A stretch of DNA of 29,751 bases, taken from NCBI GenBank assembly GCA_038214535.1, contig JBBQRS010000058.1, positions 1-29,751 of the forward strand, given 5' to 3'. The DNA is from JBBQRS01 sp038214535 (GTDB lineage: Bacteria; Chloroflexota; Anaerolineae; CG2-30-64-16). The notes under the pieces are model-generated. The model saw only the letters and a list, made by a program, of their open reading frames with translations. It had not been told where the DNA came from and searched no databases. How positions within the stretch are numbered: position 1 is the stretch's first letter; every line of letters starts with the position of its first letter. This document shows positions 8,785-15,884 of this stretch, piece by piece. Both the position numbers and the translations under genes were made by a program.

Positions 8785-11700
8785 ATGTCATCTACTCCTC
8801 GTTCCCGCATCTGTCTCAACGGCGAATGGGCGTTCATGCCCGATTTCGACAACCATAGCCCAATCGAACTCCTCGCGCAGCCCCGGTGGGAGACTCAGCC
8901 GGTACGCGTGCCCTCTTCGTGGCGCTGGATGATCAAACCCCACGAGCCGTTTCAGCCCTACGACCTCTTCGGTTACCCGCCAACCTGGAACGATGCGCAA
9001 GCCGGCCTGGTGAGCCGGACATTCACGGTCGAGCGGGCGGGGGAGGAGCGCGTTTGGCTGGTCTTCCACGGGATTCTCCAGGCGTGGGCGATCTTCGTCA
9101 ACGGCGTTTGCGTGGCCGAAGGCAGCGAGAGCTTCCTACCGGTGGAAGTAGATGTCTCCGATCACGTGCATGCGGGAGCGGACAACGACTTGACCGTCTG
9201 GTGCGGCGAGTGGCCGCAGATCGAAACAGAGGGCGGCATCAAGTTACTTGTGCCGGAAGGTTCGTGGTTTGCCCGTCTGGGTCGCGGCATCTGGCAAGAT
9301 GTCTTCCTCGAATACCGCCCATCGTTTGCGATCGAGGATGTCTTCGTGCAGACCTCGGTACGTCGGGGGCTTCTCACGGCGCGTGTGCAGACGACCTGGA
9401 ATCCGCGTGATCGGCGCACCGGAAACCAGCTCGGTCAGGACACGGCAGGCGTTGGAATCGAAGGAAGCGTGCAGGCTCGCGTGCTGGACGGCGACCGAGT
9501 CGTCCTGTCGCTGCCCGAACAGCCGGTCGCCGTAGCGCCGGGCGACCCGGTCGAGGTGGAGCTGCTCCAGCCCTGGGCCGACCCAATTCTCTGGTCGCCG
9601 GAGCGACCCCATCTCTACCACCTGGAAGTAGACCTGCTGGCTGCGGGGCAGTTGGTTGATCGGCGTACCGTGCGTTTCGGCTTCCGTGAGGTCTGGTTGG
9701 AAGACCATCGCTTCATGCTCAACGGCGTGCGGATCAACCTGCGCGGCGACGCCTGGCACTACCAGGGCTTCGTTCAGCAGTTCTCGGAATATGCCGCCAA
9801 CTGGTATCGGCTGTGCCAGGAAACGGGGATCAACTTCATCCGCCTGCACGCCATGCCCTATCCCGAATTCTATCTCGATCGGGCCGATGAGATGGGCATG
9901 TTGTTGGTGTCTGAGAGTGCCATCTACGGTTCGAGTAAGGCGATGCTCGCCGACCACCCGGAGTTTCTCGCCGCCTGTCGCCGCCACCTGGCAGCTTTCG
10001 TGCGGCGCGACCGCAACCACCCAAGCGTGGTGATCTGGAGCATGCAGAACGAAATGCGTTGGGTAGATGGCCGAGACGATTACCAGGCGGCGATGCCGGA
10101 GCTGACGGCCGTGATGAACGCGGAAGACGGATCCCGCCCGATCTCCTACGACGGCGACAACCGCCTGGTCGCGCCGGAGGCCTGCGAGATCGTCAGCATG
10201 CACTATAACATTGACGGCACGGTGGCGGGTTGGGATCGCCGTAAGCCGCTGATCTTCGGCGAGCACGGCAAGTGGCACTACGTCTCGCCGCAGGTAGGCG
10301 CCGAATTTGCGGGGCCGGCCGCCTACACCAGCCTGGAGCGTTGCCTGGAGAGCATCGGCCGTGAGGAGCAACTCTTCAACGAGTACGCCCGGCGGGAGGA
10401 AGTGACCGGCCTGACCCCTTTCAATATCGCGAACTACTGCGCCTGGTCATTCCCCGCACACAACATCCCGCTGGCGTGGGCCGATTTGACCGCGCCCGGC
10501 CCTAAACCTCAAGTCGTCCCGGCGCACACGCTCACGGTTAACAACGGCCTGGTAGCGGACGAACCGCTCTTCCGGCCCAACCCTTCCTACGCGGCATTGC
10601 AAACCTCCTTCCGTCCTGTGACCGTCATCGCCAACGAGTACGATACGGCCTTTTTCGGCGGGGAGAGCTTGCGGCGTGGTTTCAGCCTCTACAACGACAC
10701 CGAACGCGCGGCGACCGTGCGTCTGGTCTACCGTTTGCTTGCCGATGACGGGGCGATCCTGGCCCAGGGTGAGCGGGTGAGATCTCAAGAACCCGGCGAG
10801 AAGCTGGAATGGGAGTTGCTCCTCCCGCTGCCCCCAACGGCGGCGCGCACCACGGCGCTGCTTCAGCTTGCGCTCTATCACGGGGACCGGTTGATGGATC
10901 GTCAAGAGATCGCATACCAGGTCTTCCCGAACCACCTCAGAACCGGGCCGCTGGAATTACATGGCGCGCGGATCGGCTGTGTGGGTGCAAGGTCAGGCTG
11001 CCAGGCGTTGGCCGCGCTCATCCCGGGCGTCATCTGGCTGGAGCATTTGCCCGACGACCTGGATGGGTTCGATCTGCTGGTGATCGGTCCTGCATTTTCA
11101 AAAGACACGGCGCGCACCGGCCAGATCCTGGAATTTTTCGTGCGCAGGGGCGGATCGATTCTGGTGCTGGAACAGGATGACTTCGTGCCCGGTGAGCTGG
11201 TGCTCGCCGGTCGAAAGTTCTACAATGCCTTCCCGCTTCAGCGCGATCATCCGGCCTTTGCGGGGCTGGCGGCCGAAGATTTCATCCAGTGGAATCGCGC
11301 GAGCATCTATGCCGGCGATGACCAATGGCTGGTCCAAAATGCCTTTAACAGGCCGGCACAGGGTGATTTCTCGATCCTGCTGGAATGCGGTGCGGGTGAT
11401 TGGGGCAATGGCGGCATGAATTGGGCGGCGCTGATCGAATACCGTTTGGGCCGTGGCCGGGTGCTGCTGAACCGCGTGGAGATTTTGGAACGCTGGGCGC
11501 ACCATCCTGTAGCATGCCAACTGCTGCGCAATCTGCTGGCGTACGGCGCGACCTGCGCCGTGAGCAAGACGGGCGATCATCATTCCGGTGCGGAAGGCGT
11601 CGTGGGTACCCGCGCCGTCGTGACTTCAACCGGCGCTGCGTTCCTGCAATCGCTCGGTCTGGAGTACACACCTCTCGTGGCGGGCTCTCTGCCGGCAGAC

Positions 11701-12810
11701 ACCGATCTTCTGGTGGCCGAGTTGGCGGCGCTGGAGACAGCCCAGGCCCTGGCGCTGCAAGGCTGGGTTCGGGCAGGCGGGCGGCTGGTCTTGTTGCCGG
11801 TCGAGCCGCATCAGTCAGAGTCTCTGGCGGCGCTCCTGGGCCGCCCCGCGACGGTGACAGAGGCGGCGGTCTACCAGGTGGAGCCCTTGCCTGATGTGCT
11901 CACGACCGGCGTCGCCCTGCACGACCTCTACCTGTTCGAGAAAGTTTCTTACACGCAACCCCCCAAGCTCAACCGGCTGATCTGTCAGCACGCGGTTGAC
12001 ATCGCAGGCGCCAAGCCGCTGCTGCAAGATCCTCACACGCCGTGGGAAATCTATTACGAGCGTCACGAGGTAGATGAGTACCAGAAAGTCGCCCGCGCCA
12101 CGCAGGTGCTAAGTGAACCGTTTGCGCCACACACCTATGGCGCACAGGTGACGGTTGGAGAAGGGAAAGTCATCGTCTGGCAGGTGGACTACCGGTTGGA
12201 TTCGGCGAAAGTGCGGCGGGGCTGGACGCGGCTGCTGGCGAACCTGGGCGCGGAGCTAAAGACGCCGCTCTTCACGTACCATAAAGCACCCGCAGACCTG
12301 GGCATCCCGGCCTTCATGGGGATCGCTCGCCAGCCATACATGGACGAGGCTGCGATGACGGCCTACTTCGCCGACCCCGGCTATCTTCTCAATAACCTGG
12401 GCGAGGGAGTCTTCGGCTGGATGCAACGCCAGGAACAGCGCAACGGTTGGGTCGTTGTGCCGGGCAGCGCGAGGCAGACCTGGTTTCTCACAGTGTTCAT
12501 CCAATCCGAGGTGAATCGCGACCCGGAGCAGCGGAGCACGGACGTGTTGCCTGCCCCTTCGCTGGTACCCGATCTATACCTGGAGACCAACTGCCCTTGC
12601 CAAATCTATCTCAACGGCCGGCGTATCGGTCAGGCGCCTGCCTCGGCAGATGGGCCGACAAAGATCGAAGATGCATTACTGGGTCAGGGGATCAACCGGC
12701 TTGTACTGATCTGCGATAGCGGAGAAACGAACATTCGGCTGAACGCCTGGTTCAAAGATAAATTGGGTGAGTTCATATCCGACCTGCGCTTTCGACTGAC
12801 GCTGGATTGA
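8785..12810 (+). CDS. Giant GH2 family glycoside hydrolase with two GATase-like domains
   Basis: A 1341-residue cytoplasmic glycoside hydrolase (no signal peptide). The order is a GH2 sugar-binding jelly roll beginning with ICLNGEWAF (about 1-180), an Ig-like domain (about 190-300), and a TIM barrel starting at FMLNGVRINLRGDAWHYQG. The acid/base is E423 in WSMQNE and the nucleophile E493 in IFGEHGKW. After the barrel comes another beta-sandwich (about 610-710). Two Rossmann-like segments resembling class I glutamine amidotransferase folds follow (about 725-920 with FDLLVIGPAFSK and RRGGSILVLEQDD; about 945-1060 with TDLLVAELAAL and RAGGRLVLLP). The C-terminal ~270 residues end in a jelly-roll-like part with CQIYLNGRRIG. 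GH2 proteins are often 600-1000 residues, so this is long. It begins 22 bases after the GH42 stop. Specificity (beta-galactosidase, glucuronidase or other) cannot be read from the sequence. Confidence 0.9.
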   Translation: MSSTPRSRICLNGEWAFMPDFDNHSPIELLAQPRWETQPVRVPSSWRWMIKPHEPFQPYDLFGYPPTWNDAQAGLVSRTFTVERAGEERVWLVFHGILQAWAIFVNGVCVAEGSESFLPVEVDVSDHVHAGADNDLTVWCGEWPQIETEGGIKLLVPEGSWFARLGRGIWQDVFLEYRPSFAIEDVFVQTSVRRGLLTARVQTTWNPRDRRTGNQLGQDTAGVGIEGSVQARVLDGDRVVLSLPEQPVAVAPGDPVEVELLQPWADPILWSPERPHLYHLEVDLLAAGQLVDRRTVRFGFREVWLEDHRFMLNGVRINLRGDAWHYQGFVQQFSEYAANWYRLCQETGINFIRLHAMPYPEFYLDRADEMGMLLVSESAIYGSSKAMLADHPEFLAACRRHLAAFVRRDRNHPSVVIWSMQNEMRWVDGRDDYQAAMPELTAVMNAEDGSRPISYDGDNRLVAPEACEIVSMHYNIDGTVAGWDRRKPLIFGEHGKWHYVSPQVGAEFAGPAAYTSLERCLESIGREEQLFNEYARREEVTGLTPFNIANYCAWSFPAHNIPLAWADLTAPGPKPQVVPAHTLTVNNGLVADEPLFRPNPSYAALQTSFRPVTVIANEYDTAFFGGESLRRGFSLYNDTERAATVRLVYRLLADDGAILAQGERVRSQEPGEKLEWELLLPLPPTAARTTALLQLALYHGDRLMDRQEIAYQVFPNHLRTGPLELHGARIGCVGARSGCQALAALIPGVIWLEHLPDDLDGFDLLVIGPAFSKDTARTGQILEFFVRRGGSILVLEQDDFVPGELVLAGRKFYNAFPLQRDHPAFAGLAAEDFIQWNRASIYAGDDQWLVQNAFNRPAQGDFSILLECGAGDWGNGGMNWAALIEYRLGRGRVLLNRVEILERWAHHPVACQLLRNLLAYGATCAVSKTGDHHSGAEGVVGTRAVVTSTGAAFLQSLGLEYTPLVAGSLPADTDLLVAELAALETAQALALQGWVRAGGRLVLLPVEPHQSESLAALLGRPATVTEAAVYQVEPLPDVLTTGVALHDLYLFEKVSYTQPPKLNRLICQHAVDIAGAKPLLQDPHTPWEIYYERHEVDEYQKVARATQVLSEPFAPHTYGAQVTVGEGKVIVWQVDYRLDSAKVRRGWTRLLANLGAELKTPLFTYHKAPADLGIPAFMGIARQPYMDEAAMTAYFADPGYLLNNLGEGVFGWMQRQEQRNGWVVVPGSARQTWFLTVFIQSEVNRDPEQRSTDVLPAPSLVPDLYLETNCPCQIYLNGRRIGQAPASADGPTKIEDALLGQGINRLVLICDSGETNIRLNAWFKDKLGEFISDLRFRLTLD

Positions 12811-12904
12811 AGACGGAATTCTTTGCCGGTCCTCAACCTTTTGGGCTTCGATGAGATAATCCCCTCTCTGGACATGGAGGGATCCCTCCTGGAATTCGTG
12901 AACA

Positions 12905-13215
12905 GCAGATCTTCTGCGACAGCCAGAATCGCAACTGCCGGGACTTTGCCTCGCGGCATGGCTTCGTTTTGTCGAGCCAATCTGCCATCATGACGCTGCG
13001 CCGCGCTGACCTGGATCCTGTGCCGGCTGCGACTGCTGCGCCGATTGACGAGCGATACTACGAGCAATCCCAGGCCTTACACCCCCGGCTCATGCCGGAC
13101 ACGTACTTCACGGCGCAGCAAATCCTGGATCGGCTGGGCATCGACTCGCACTTACTTGTCGTTGCCCCAGGAGACCGAGTTATTGGGGTACATCTACTTC
13201 CAGGCAGGCGTCGAC
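12905..13215 (+). pseudogene. GNAT acetyltransferase-like remnant, frameshifted
   Basis: A forward frame through 12969 reads RHGFVLSSQSAIMTLRRADL and then an ERYYEQSQALHPRLMPD-type stretch leading to LLVVAPGDRVIG. At about 13175-13182 the frame shifts by one base, and the continuation YIYFQAGVDF is found in another frame. A hydrophobic strand followed by GD-R-VIG-YIY is the typical core beta-strand pair of GNAT N-acetyltransferases, and the leading part resembles the linker between halves of a double-GNAT protein. The rest of the fold (the acetyl-CoA P-loop R/Q-x-x-G-x-G/A) is missing. There is no plausible start with a ribosome site. The family call is tentative; that it is a broken coding region is more secure. 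Confidence 0.4.
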
Positions 13216-13228
13216 TTCACGGAAACTT

Positions 13229-13254
13229 CTGGGCGCCGCGGCCGCGGCGCCCAG
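13229..13254. repeat. Perfect 26-base palindrome, GC-only core
   Basis: CTGGGCGCCGCGG at 13229-13241 is followed directly by its exact reverse complement at 13242-13254, with no loop. It lies just past the end of the GNAT remnant. It could be a cruciform-prone deletion or rearrangement junction, or a chance high-GC palindrome. Confidence 0.7.
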
Positions 13255-13429
13255 CGCGTTCAACTGACCTGATATCGGTGTCATCAGACTTCCGGTCAAC
13301 GCATCGAATTCCCCGGCAGCGTGGCTCCATGAGAAGCTGGAATTCGTGCGAGAACCGACAATGATGAGGTTGGGGAAAACGATGGCGCAGGCAGTCTGAA
13401 GATGCGGCGGCCGTGCGCCACCCGCTCGT

Positions 13430-13912
13430 TCACTTCCCGGCGTCGGGGAAGAGCGCTGACCGCCCCCGCTCAAATCGTAATCCAGGCCCAGCGCGGCCAA
13501 CCTGCGGTGCGCCCAGGGGCCGCGAAACGAGCCCATTTCGAAGATGACGCGACGCTCGCGCGCCATCGCAGCTTCTGCCAGGGTCGGTTGGAACACCACC
13601 TCCGCCAGCCAGGTCAGGGTCCGGGCGATATCCCCGTCGTACGCTTCGATGTGACAGCCGGCATGTTCCTCTGCCGTCCAGCCGCCGGGCGCGCCCTGCC
13701 TTCCGGCCACATAGTTCCACAGCGCCTCCTGTGACCAACGCCGAGATCCGGTGAAGAGCATGTGCTCGACGAAATGCACCAGACCCCCTTCGCCGGGTCT
13801 CTCGTGGCGCGCGCCTGCTCCCCCCCAGCAGGAGCGCGGCGATCGGTCCCGGCTCGCACCAGATGTGCAGCCCGTGCGAGAGGGTGAAGCGGTTCACGCT
13901 GCTCCGGGTCAA
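13430..13912 (-). pseudogene. M16 (insulinase-like) zinc peptidase N-terminal remnant
   Basis: On the minus strand an ATG at 13912 opens NRFTLSHGLHIWCEPGP, the typical first strand of M16 peptidases. The frame is then lost around 13820, and in a second frame the key inverted zinc motif H-F-V-E-H is read from bases 13776 down to 13762, followed by MLFTGSRRW, GGWTAEEH and LAEVVFQPTLAEAAMARER. These are conserved features of the catalytic domain, including the downstream ERRVIFEM helix that carries the third zinc ligand. A short stretch of about 15 residues before HFVEH seems deleted, and homology ends near 13430. A normal M16 subunit is 400-450 residues, so only the first third remains. A clear pseudogene. 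Confidence 0.75.
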
Positions 13913-14075
13913 GGGGCGCTGATGCCTGCCCGTTGGGATGCCAACGGACGGATGGCGAGCGTAGGGTCTGGATCGTCGCGCCGCGACCGGAGGGAGTCCC
14001 TTTGGGGCGGCCGGCCGGGCGTCTACTCCGGTCTTGCACCCGCTCCGATGGCGCCTGGGAGGTTCGGTGGCGAGG

Positions 14076-14294
14076 TCATCCCCGTCGCCGCCTGCCGTTG
14101 CGGCCGGGGGGCGATGTTGGTTTTTGGGTCGGACGACCGAGGATCAGTGCGCTTGCGACACGGATCAGGCTGTCCATGAACGCAGCCAGTCGCTCCTGGA
14201 ACCAGGTGGGGAGCGTCGTGGTTTCCAGACTCAACTGATCGATGGTCGTCTTATACGATTTGGCTGGCTTCTTCTTGGCCACGACTCCCTCCAT
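14076..14294 (-). CDS. Small hypothetical protein (~72 aa), basic C-terminus
   Basis: Not recognised. On the minus strand an ATG at 14294 opens a 72-residue frame: a basic KKKPAKSYK N-terminus, a TTIDQLSLETTTLPTWF segment, an amphipathic helix (QERLAAFMDSLIRVASALILG) and a basic RNGRRRRG tail. The frame extends upstream to 14354, but the promoter sits there, so ATG 14294 or the GTG at 14282 (which has GGAGGGA just before it) is preferred. A promoter-like TTGCGT/TATACT pair directly upstream supports expression. It lies tail-to-head 70 bases downstream of the XRE regulator on the same strand. It could be a small regulatory or host-defence-type protein, or chance; no function is claimed. Confidence 0.45.
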   Translation of the reverse strand: MEGVVAKKKPAKSYKTTIDQLSLETTTLPTWFQERLAAFMDSLIRVASALILGRPTQKPTSPPGRNGRRRRG

Positions 14295-14312
14295 CTGCAA
14301 CGGATGGCGGGA

Positions 14313-14340
14313 AGTATAGCACATTCGTTCTAGCACGCAA
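14313..14340 (-). promoter_or_regulatory. Candidate promoter with embedded GAAC-N4-GTGCTA motif
   Basis: Reading the minus strand, TTGCGT (14340-14335) and TATACT (14318-14313) are spaced by 16 bases, with an extended -10 TGC. The spacer holds TAGAAC-GAAT-GTGCTA (about 14331-14316), a near-palindrome with one mismatch per half. It drives the small minus-strand gene ending at 14076. The motif recurs at 14869-14884. Confidence 0.45.
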
Positions 14341-14363
14341 ATGGACAGGATCACCCGCGGCCC

Positions 14364-14738
14364 TCAGGGTTCCTCAACCCCGGCGGCCGCCTTCATGGCG
14401 TCCAACACCGACCGCCACACCGCGAGGAGGGGCTTCTGCACTTCGGGCGGCAGCCGCTCCAGCTCGAGGGCCATATCGCGCACCGCCGGCGAGAGCAGGG
14501 GCGCATCGTCGCCGCCGGAGAGGTGACCGGCCAGGCGCAGCGCGTGTTCGGTTGGCACACCAAAGAACGCCGCGAGCGCCCGGCACGCCTCCAGCCCCGG
14601 CCGGTGACCGCGCACGATCATCGAAATGGTACTCTTGTCTACGCCGGCCCGGCGCGAGGCCCCAGCCCACGAGAGCTCGCGGGCTTCGCACTCCTCGATC
14701 AACCACTGGGCGACGGGGGATGGCGTCTGTTGCTTCAA
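14364..14738 (-). CDS. XRE/Cro-CI family HTH transcriptional regulator
   Basis: A 124-residue DNA-binding protein. Residues about 8-62 form a helix-turn-helix of the XRE type: VAQWLIEECEAREL, then SWAGASRRAGVDKSTISMIVRGHRP (helices 2-3) and LEACRALAAFFGVPTEHAL. The remaining half is an Ala/Leu-rich helical tail, possibly for dimerisation. The start is TTG at 14738, chosen because GGAGGAG (minus strand, 14748-14742) stands right before it and no ATG fits; TTG starts are common for low-level regulators. An extended -10 (TGC-TATGAT) lies upstream. It stands alone between decayed genes, next to a broken integrase, so it may be a survivor of a lost integrated element. It may control itself and the two nearby promoters. 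Confidence 0.85.
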   Translation of the reverse strand: MKQQTPSPVAQWLIEECEARELSWAGASRRAGVDKSTISMIVRGHRPGLEACRALAAFFGVPTEHALRLAGHLSGGDDAPLLSPAVRDMALELERLPPEVQKPLLAVWRSVLDAMKAAAGVEEP

Positions 14739-14771
14739 GATCTCCTCCGTATGCTACACCTCTGACGATGC

Positions 14772-14782
14772 ATCATAGCACA
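14772..14782 (-). promoter_or_regulatory. Extended -10 promoter of the XRE gene
   Basis: On the minus strand TGTGC-TATGAT (14782-14772) lies about 34 bases upstream of the TTG start of the XRE gene. No good -35 is seen, as is usual for extended -10 promoters. The TGTGCTAT octamer also occurs at the promoter near 14316 and, downstream of a strong -10, near 14876-14883. Confidence 0.4.
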
Positions 14783-14833
14783 AGCTCCCGACGGAAGCCA
14801 GTCTCTTTCATGGAAAATACTCGTAAGAACCAC

Positions 14834-14884
14834 TTGACAACCGACGAAATAGGACGTATCATGGGATCGAACAAATGTGCTATT
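14834..14884 (+). promoter_or_regulatory. Strong sigma70-type promoter with operator-like GAAC-N4-GTGCTA
   Basis: TTGACA (14834-14839) and TATCAT (14857-14862) are spaced by exactly 17 bases, the best sigma70 match in the central region. Directly at the expected start lies TCGAAC-AAAT-GTGCTA (about 14869-14884), nearly identical to the motif inside the promoter at 14316-14331. It points at the decayed recombinase region, with a 26-codon frame from 14916 first. The motif position (+1 to +15) suits a repressor operator; the GAAC-N4-GTTC style recalls LexA boxes of Gram-positive type but carries GTGC instead. Confidence 0.55.
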
Positions 14885-14915
14885 GAATATCCATCCATGC
14901 CCGAGAGGTGAGCCG

Positions 14916-14996
14916 ATGAACTCAGTAAGGCCCGCCCGTCCCGCGCTGTTGAGGACAGAGACGCCCGCCCGCGGCGAAGACAGAGCACGCGCCTGA
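14916..14996 (+). CDS. Possible 26-residue leader or recombinase start remnant
   Basis: ATG 14916 with GAGAGGTGAG at 14903-14912 as a possible ribosome site opens a 26-codon frame ending TGA at 14994-14996. It lies 54 bases behind the strong promoter at 14834-14862. The peptide (MNSVRPARPALLRTETPARG and a short basic end) resembles nothing I recognise. It could be a true small peptide, or the original N-terminus of the broken recombinase whose frame is now lost. Confidence 0.25.
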   Translation: MNSVRPARPALLRTETPARGEDRARA

Positions 14997-15110
14997 CCTG
15001 ACGGGTCGGCGTGCGGCGATTCGGCGAACGGCCTGCTTCACATCCAGCCAGAAGCCAGGAAGACGATGACGCATGCGAGACAAGAAACATCAGATCGCAA
15101 CAGGCATTAC

Positions 15111-15540
15111 CACCGATGACGCGGGACTCCAGCGTTCACGCAGGTGCTGCATCAGTGGGTGGCGCATGGCTGGAGTTGCGCGGGGACGGTCGCGCCTACC
15201 TGACAGACGTGCGGCAGTACAGACGTGCGGCAGTTCGCCGCCTAACTGGGTGCGCAGGGCCTGCAGACGACGGAGGCGACGCCGGCGGAGGTGCGAAGCT
15301 ACCTGGCGCAACTGGCGACCAGCCAACAACCGGGTACCGTGCGCCGGAAGTTCGTGAGTCTACACCGCTACTACGTCACCCTACGGGAAGCCGATCGGGA
15401 CCAGCAGGACCCCACCGAGGGCGTCAGACTTCCGCGTCGCCGCGGCAGGCGCCCGCGCCGGTCGCCGTTGACGGCGCCGACCATCCGGCGCCTGTTGGCC
15501 GCGCCGCGCCTCTCCACGGCGAAGGGCGTGCGAGCGCGTC
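15111..15540 (+). pseudogene. Tyrosine recombinase (phage integrase) N-terminal remnant
   Basis: Pieces of a core-binding (SAM-like) integrase domain are read in two frames. First comes AYLTDVRQ (15194-15217). Then, after a 16-bp tandem duplication that shifts the frame, DVRQFAA (15222-15242) is followed by an in-frame TAA at 15243-15245 where a Trp would be expected. LGAQGL, TPAEVRSYLAQLATSQQPGTVRRKF, SLHRYYVTLREAD, DPTEGVRLPRRRGR and PLTAPTIRRLLAAP come next. The last segment is the hinge into the catalytic domain, but the R..HxxR..Y catalytic part is absent; homology stops near 15525 and a dioxygenase fragment begins. Dead gene; the family call is good. Confidence 0.78.
15203..15234 (+). 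repeat. 16-bp perfect tandem duplication inside the recombinase
   Basis: ACAGACGTGCGGCAGT occurs at 15203-15218 and again at 15219-15234 with no gap. Sixteen bases is not a multiple of three, and removing one copy joins YLTDVRQ and FAAxLGAQGL in one frame. This is direct evidence of the inactivating event (replication slippage). Confidence 0.92.
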
Positions 15541-15834
15541 GCGACGATGCTGGCGGCGCATGGGGTGCATCACATCGAGCTGGAGCCGGGGGACGCCGTG
15601 TGCTGGCATAGCTCGCTGTGGCACTACAGCCCGCCCAATCGCAGCGACCAGGGGCGCATCGGCATCGCGGGCGTCTATACGACGCCGGAGATCATCGAGC
15701 GGGGCAAACCCTACTGGTCCAGCCTCTTGTGGGCCATGCGAGAGGGCCAGCCCTGCCCGCAATTCCCGCCGGAGCCGTATCCCCTCAACCGGCCGCTTGA
15801 GAAAATGCCGGAGTTTCCACCGGCAGAGGCGTAA
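15526..15834 (+). pseudogene. Phytanoyl-CoA dioxygenase (PhyH) family C-terminal fragment
   Basis: The frame from about 15526 reads RVATMLAAHGVHHIELEPGDAVCWHSSLWHYSPPNRSDQ-type sequence, then GRIGIAGVYTT. LEPGDA-x-WHSSLWHYSxPN with the following R-x-G is the end of the Fe(II)/2-oxoglutarate dioxygenase core: the distal His of the iron triad and the Arg that holds 2-oxoglutarate. Only about 100 of the usual 250-300 residues are present, and the proximal H-x-D half is missing, replaced at the 5' side by recombinase sequence. The ATG at 15547 has no ribosome site. It ends 50 bases before the CoA transferase gene, so it may once have been the first gene of that cluster. Confidence 0.7.
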
Positions 15835-15884
15835 GTCTGCGTTTTGACACCGACTTCAACCCGATTCAATGACAGGAGCCTTTT

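Larger units (their letters stand above)
12811..14075. other. Gene-poor stretch with decayed fragments
   Basis: About 1.27 kb without an intact gene. It contains a forward GNAT-like remnant and a reverse M16 peptidase remnant (listed separately), a 14-base perfect palindrome centred on GGATCC (12876-12889), and a 26-base palindrome at 13229-13254. The remainder, including 12811-12904, 13255-13429 and 13913-14075, shows no convincing coding sequence or promoter. It reads as former coding DNA losing its frame. Confidence 0.6.

Noticed and set aside
14316..14884. Assigning the GAAC-N4-GTGCTA sites firmly to LexA
   Set aside because: The second half-site is GTGC in both, not GTTC, and no SOS gene is adjacent; kept only as a hypothesis beside the XRE option.
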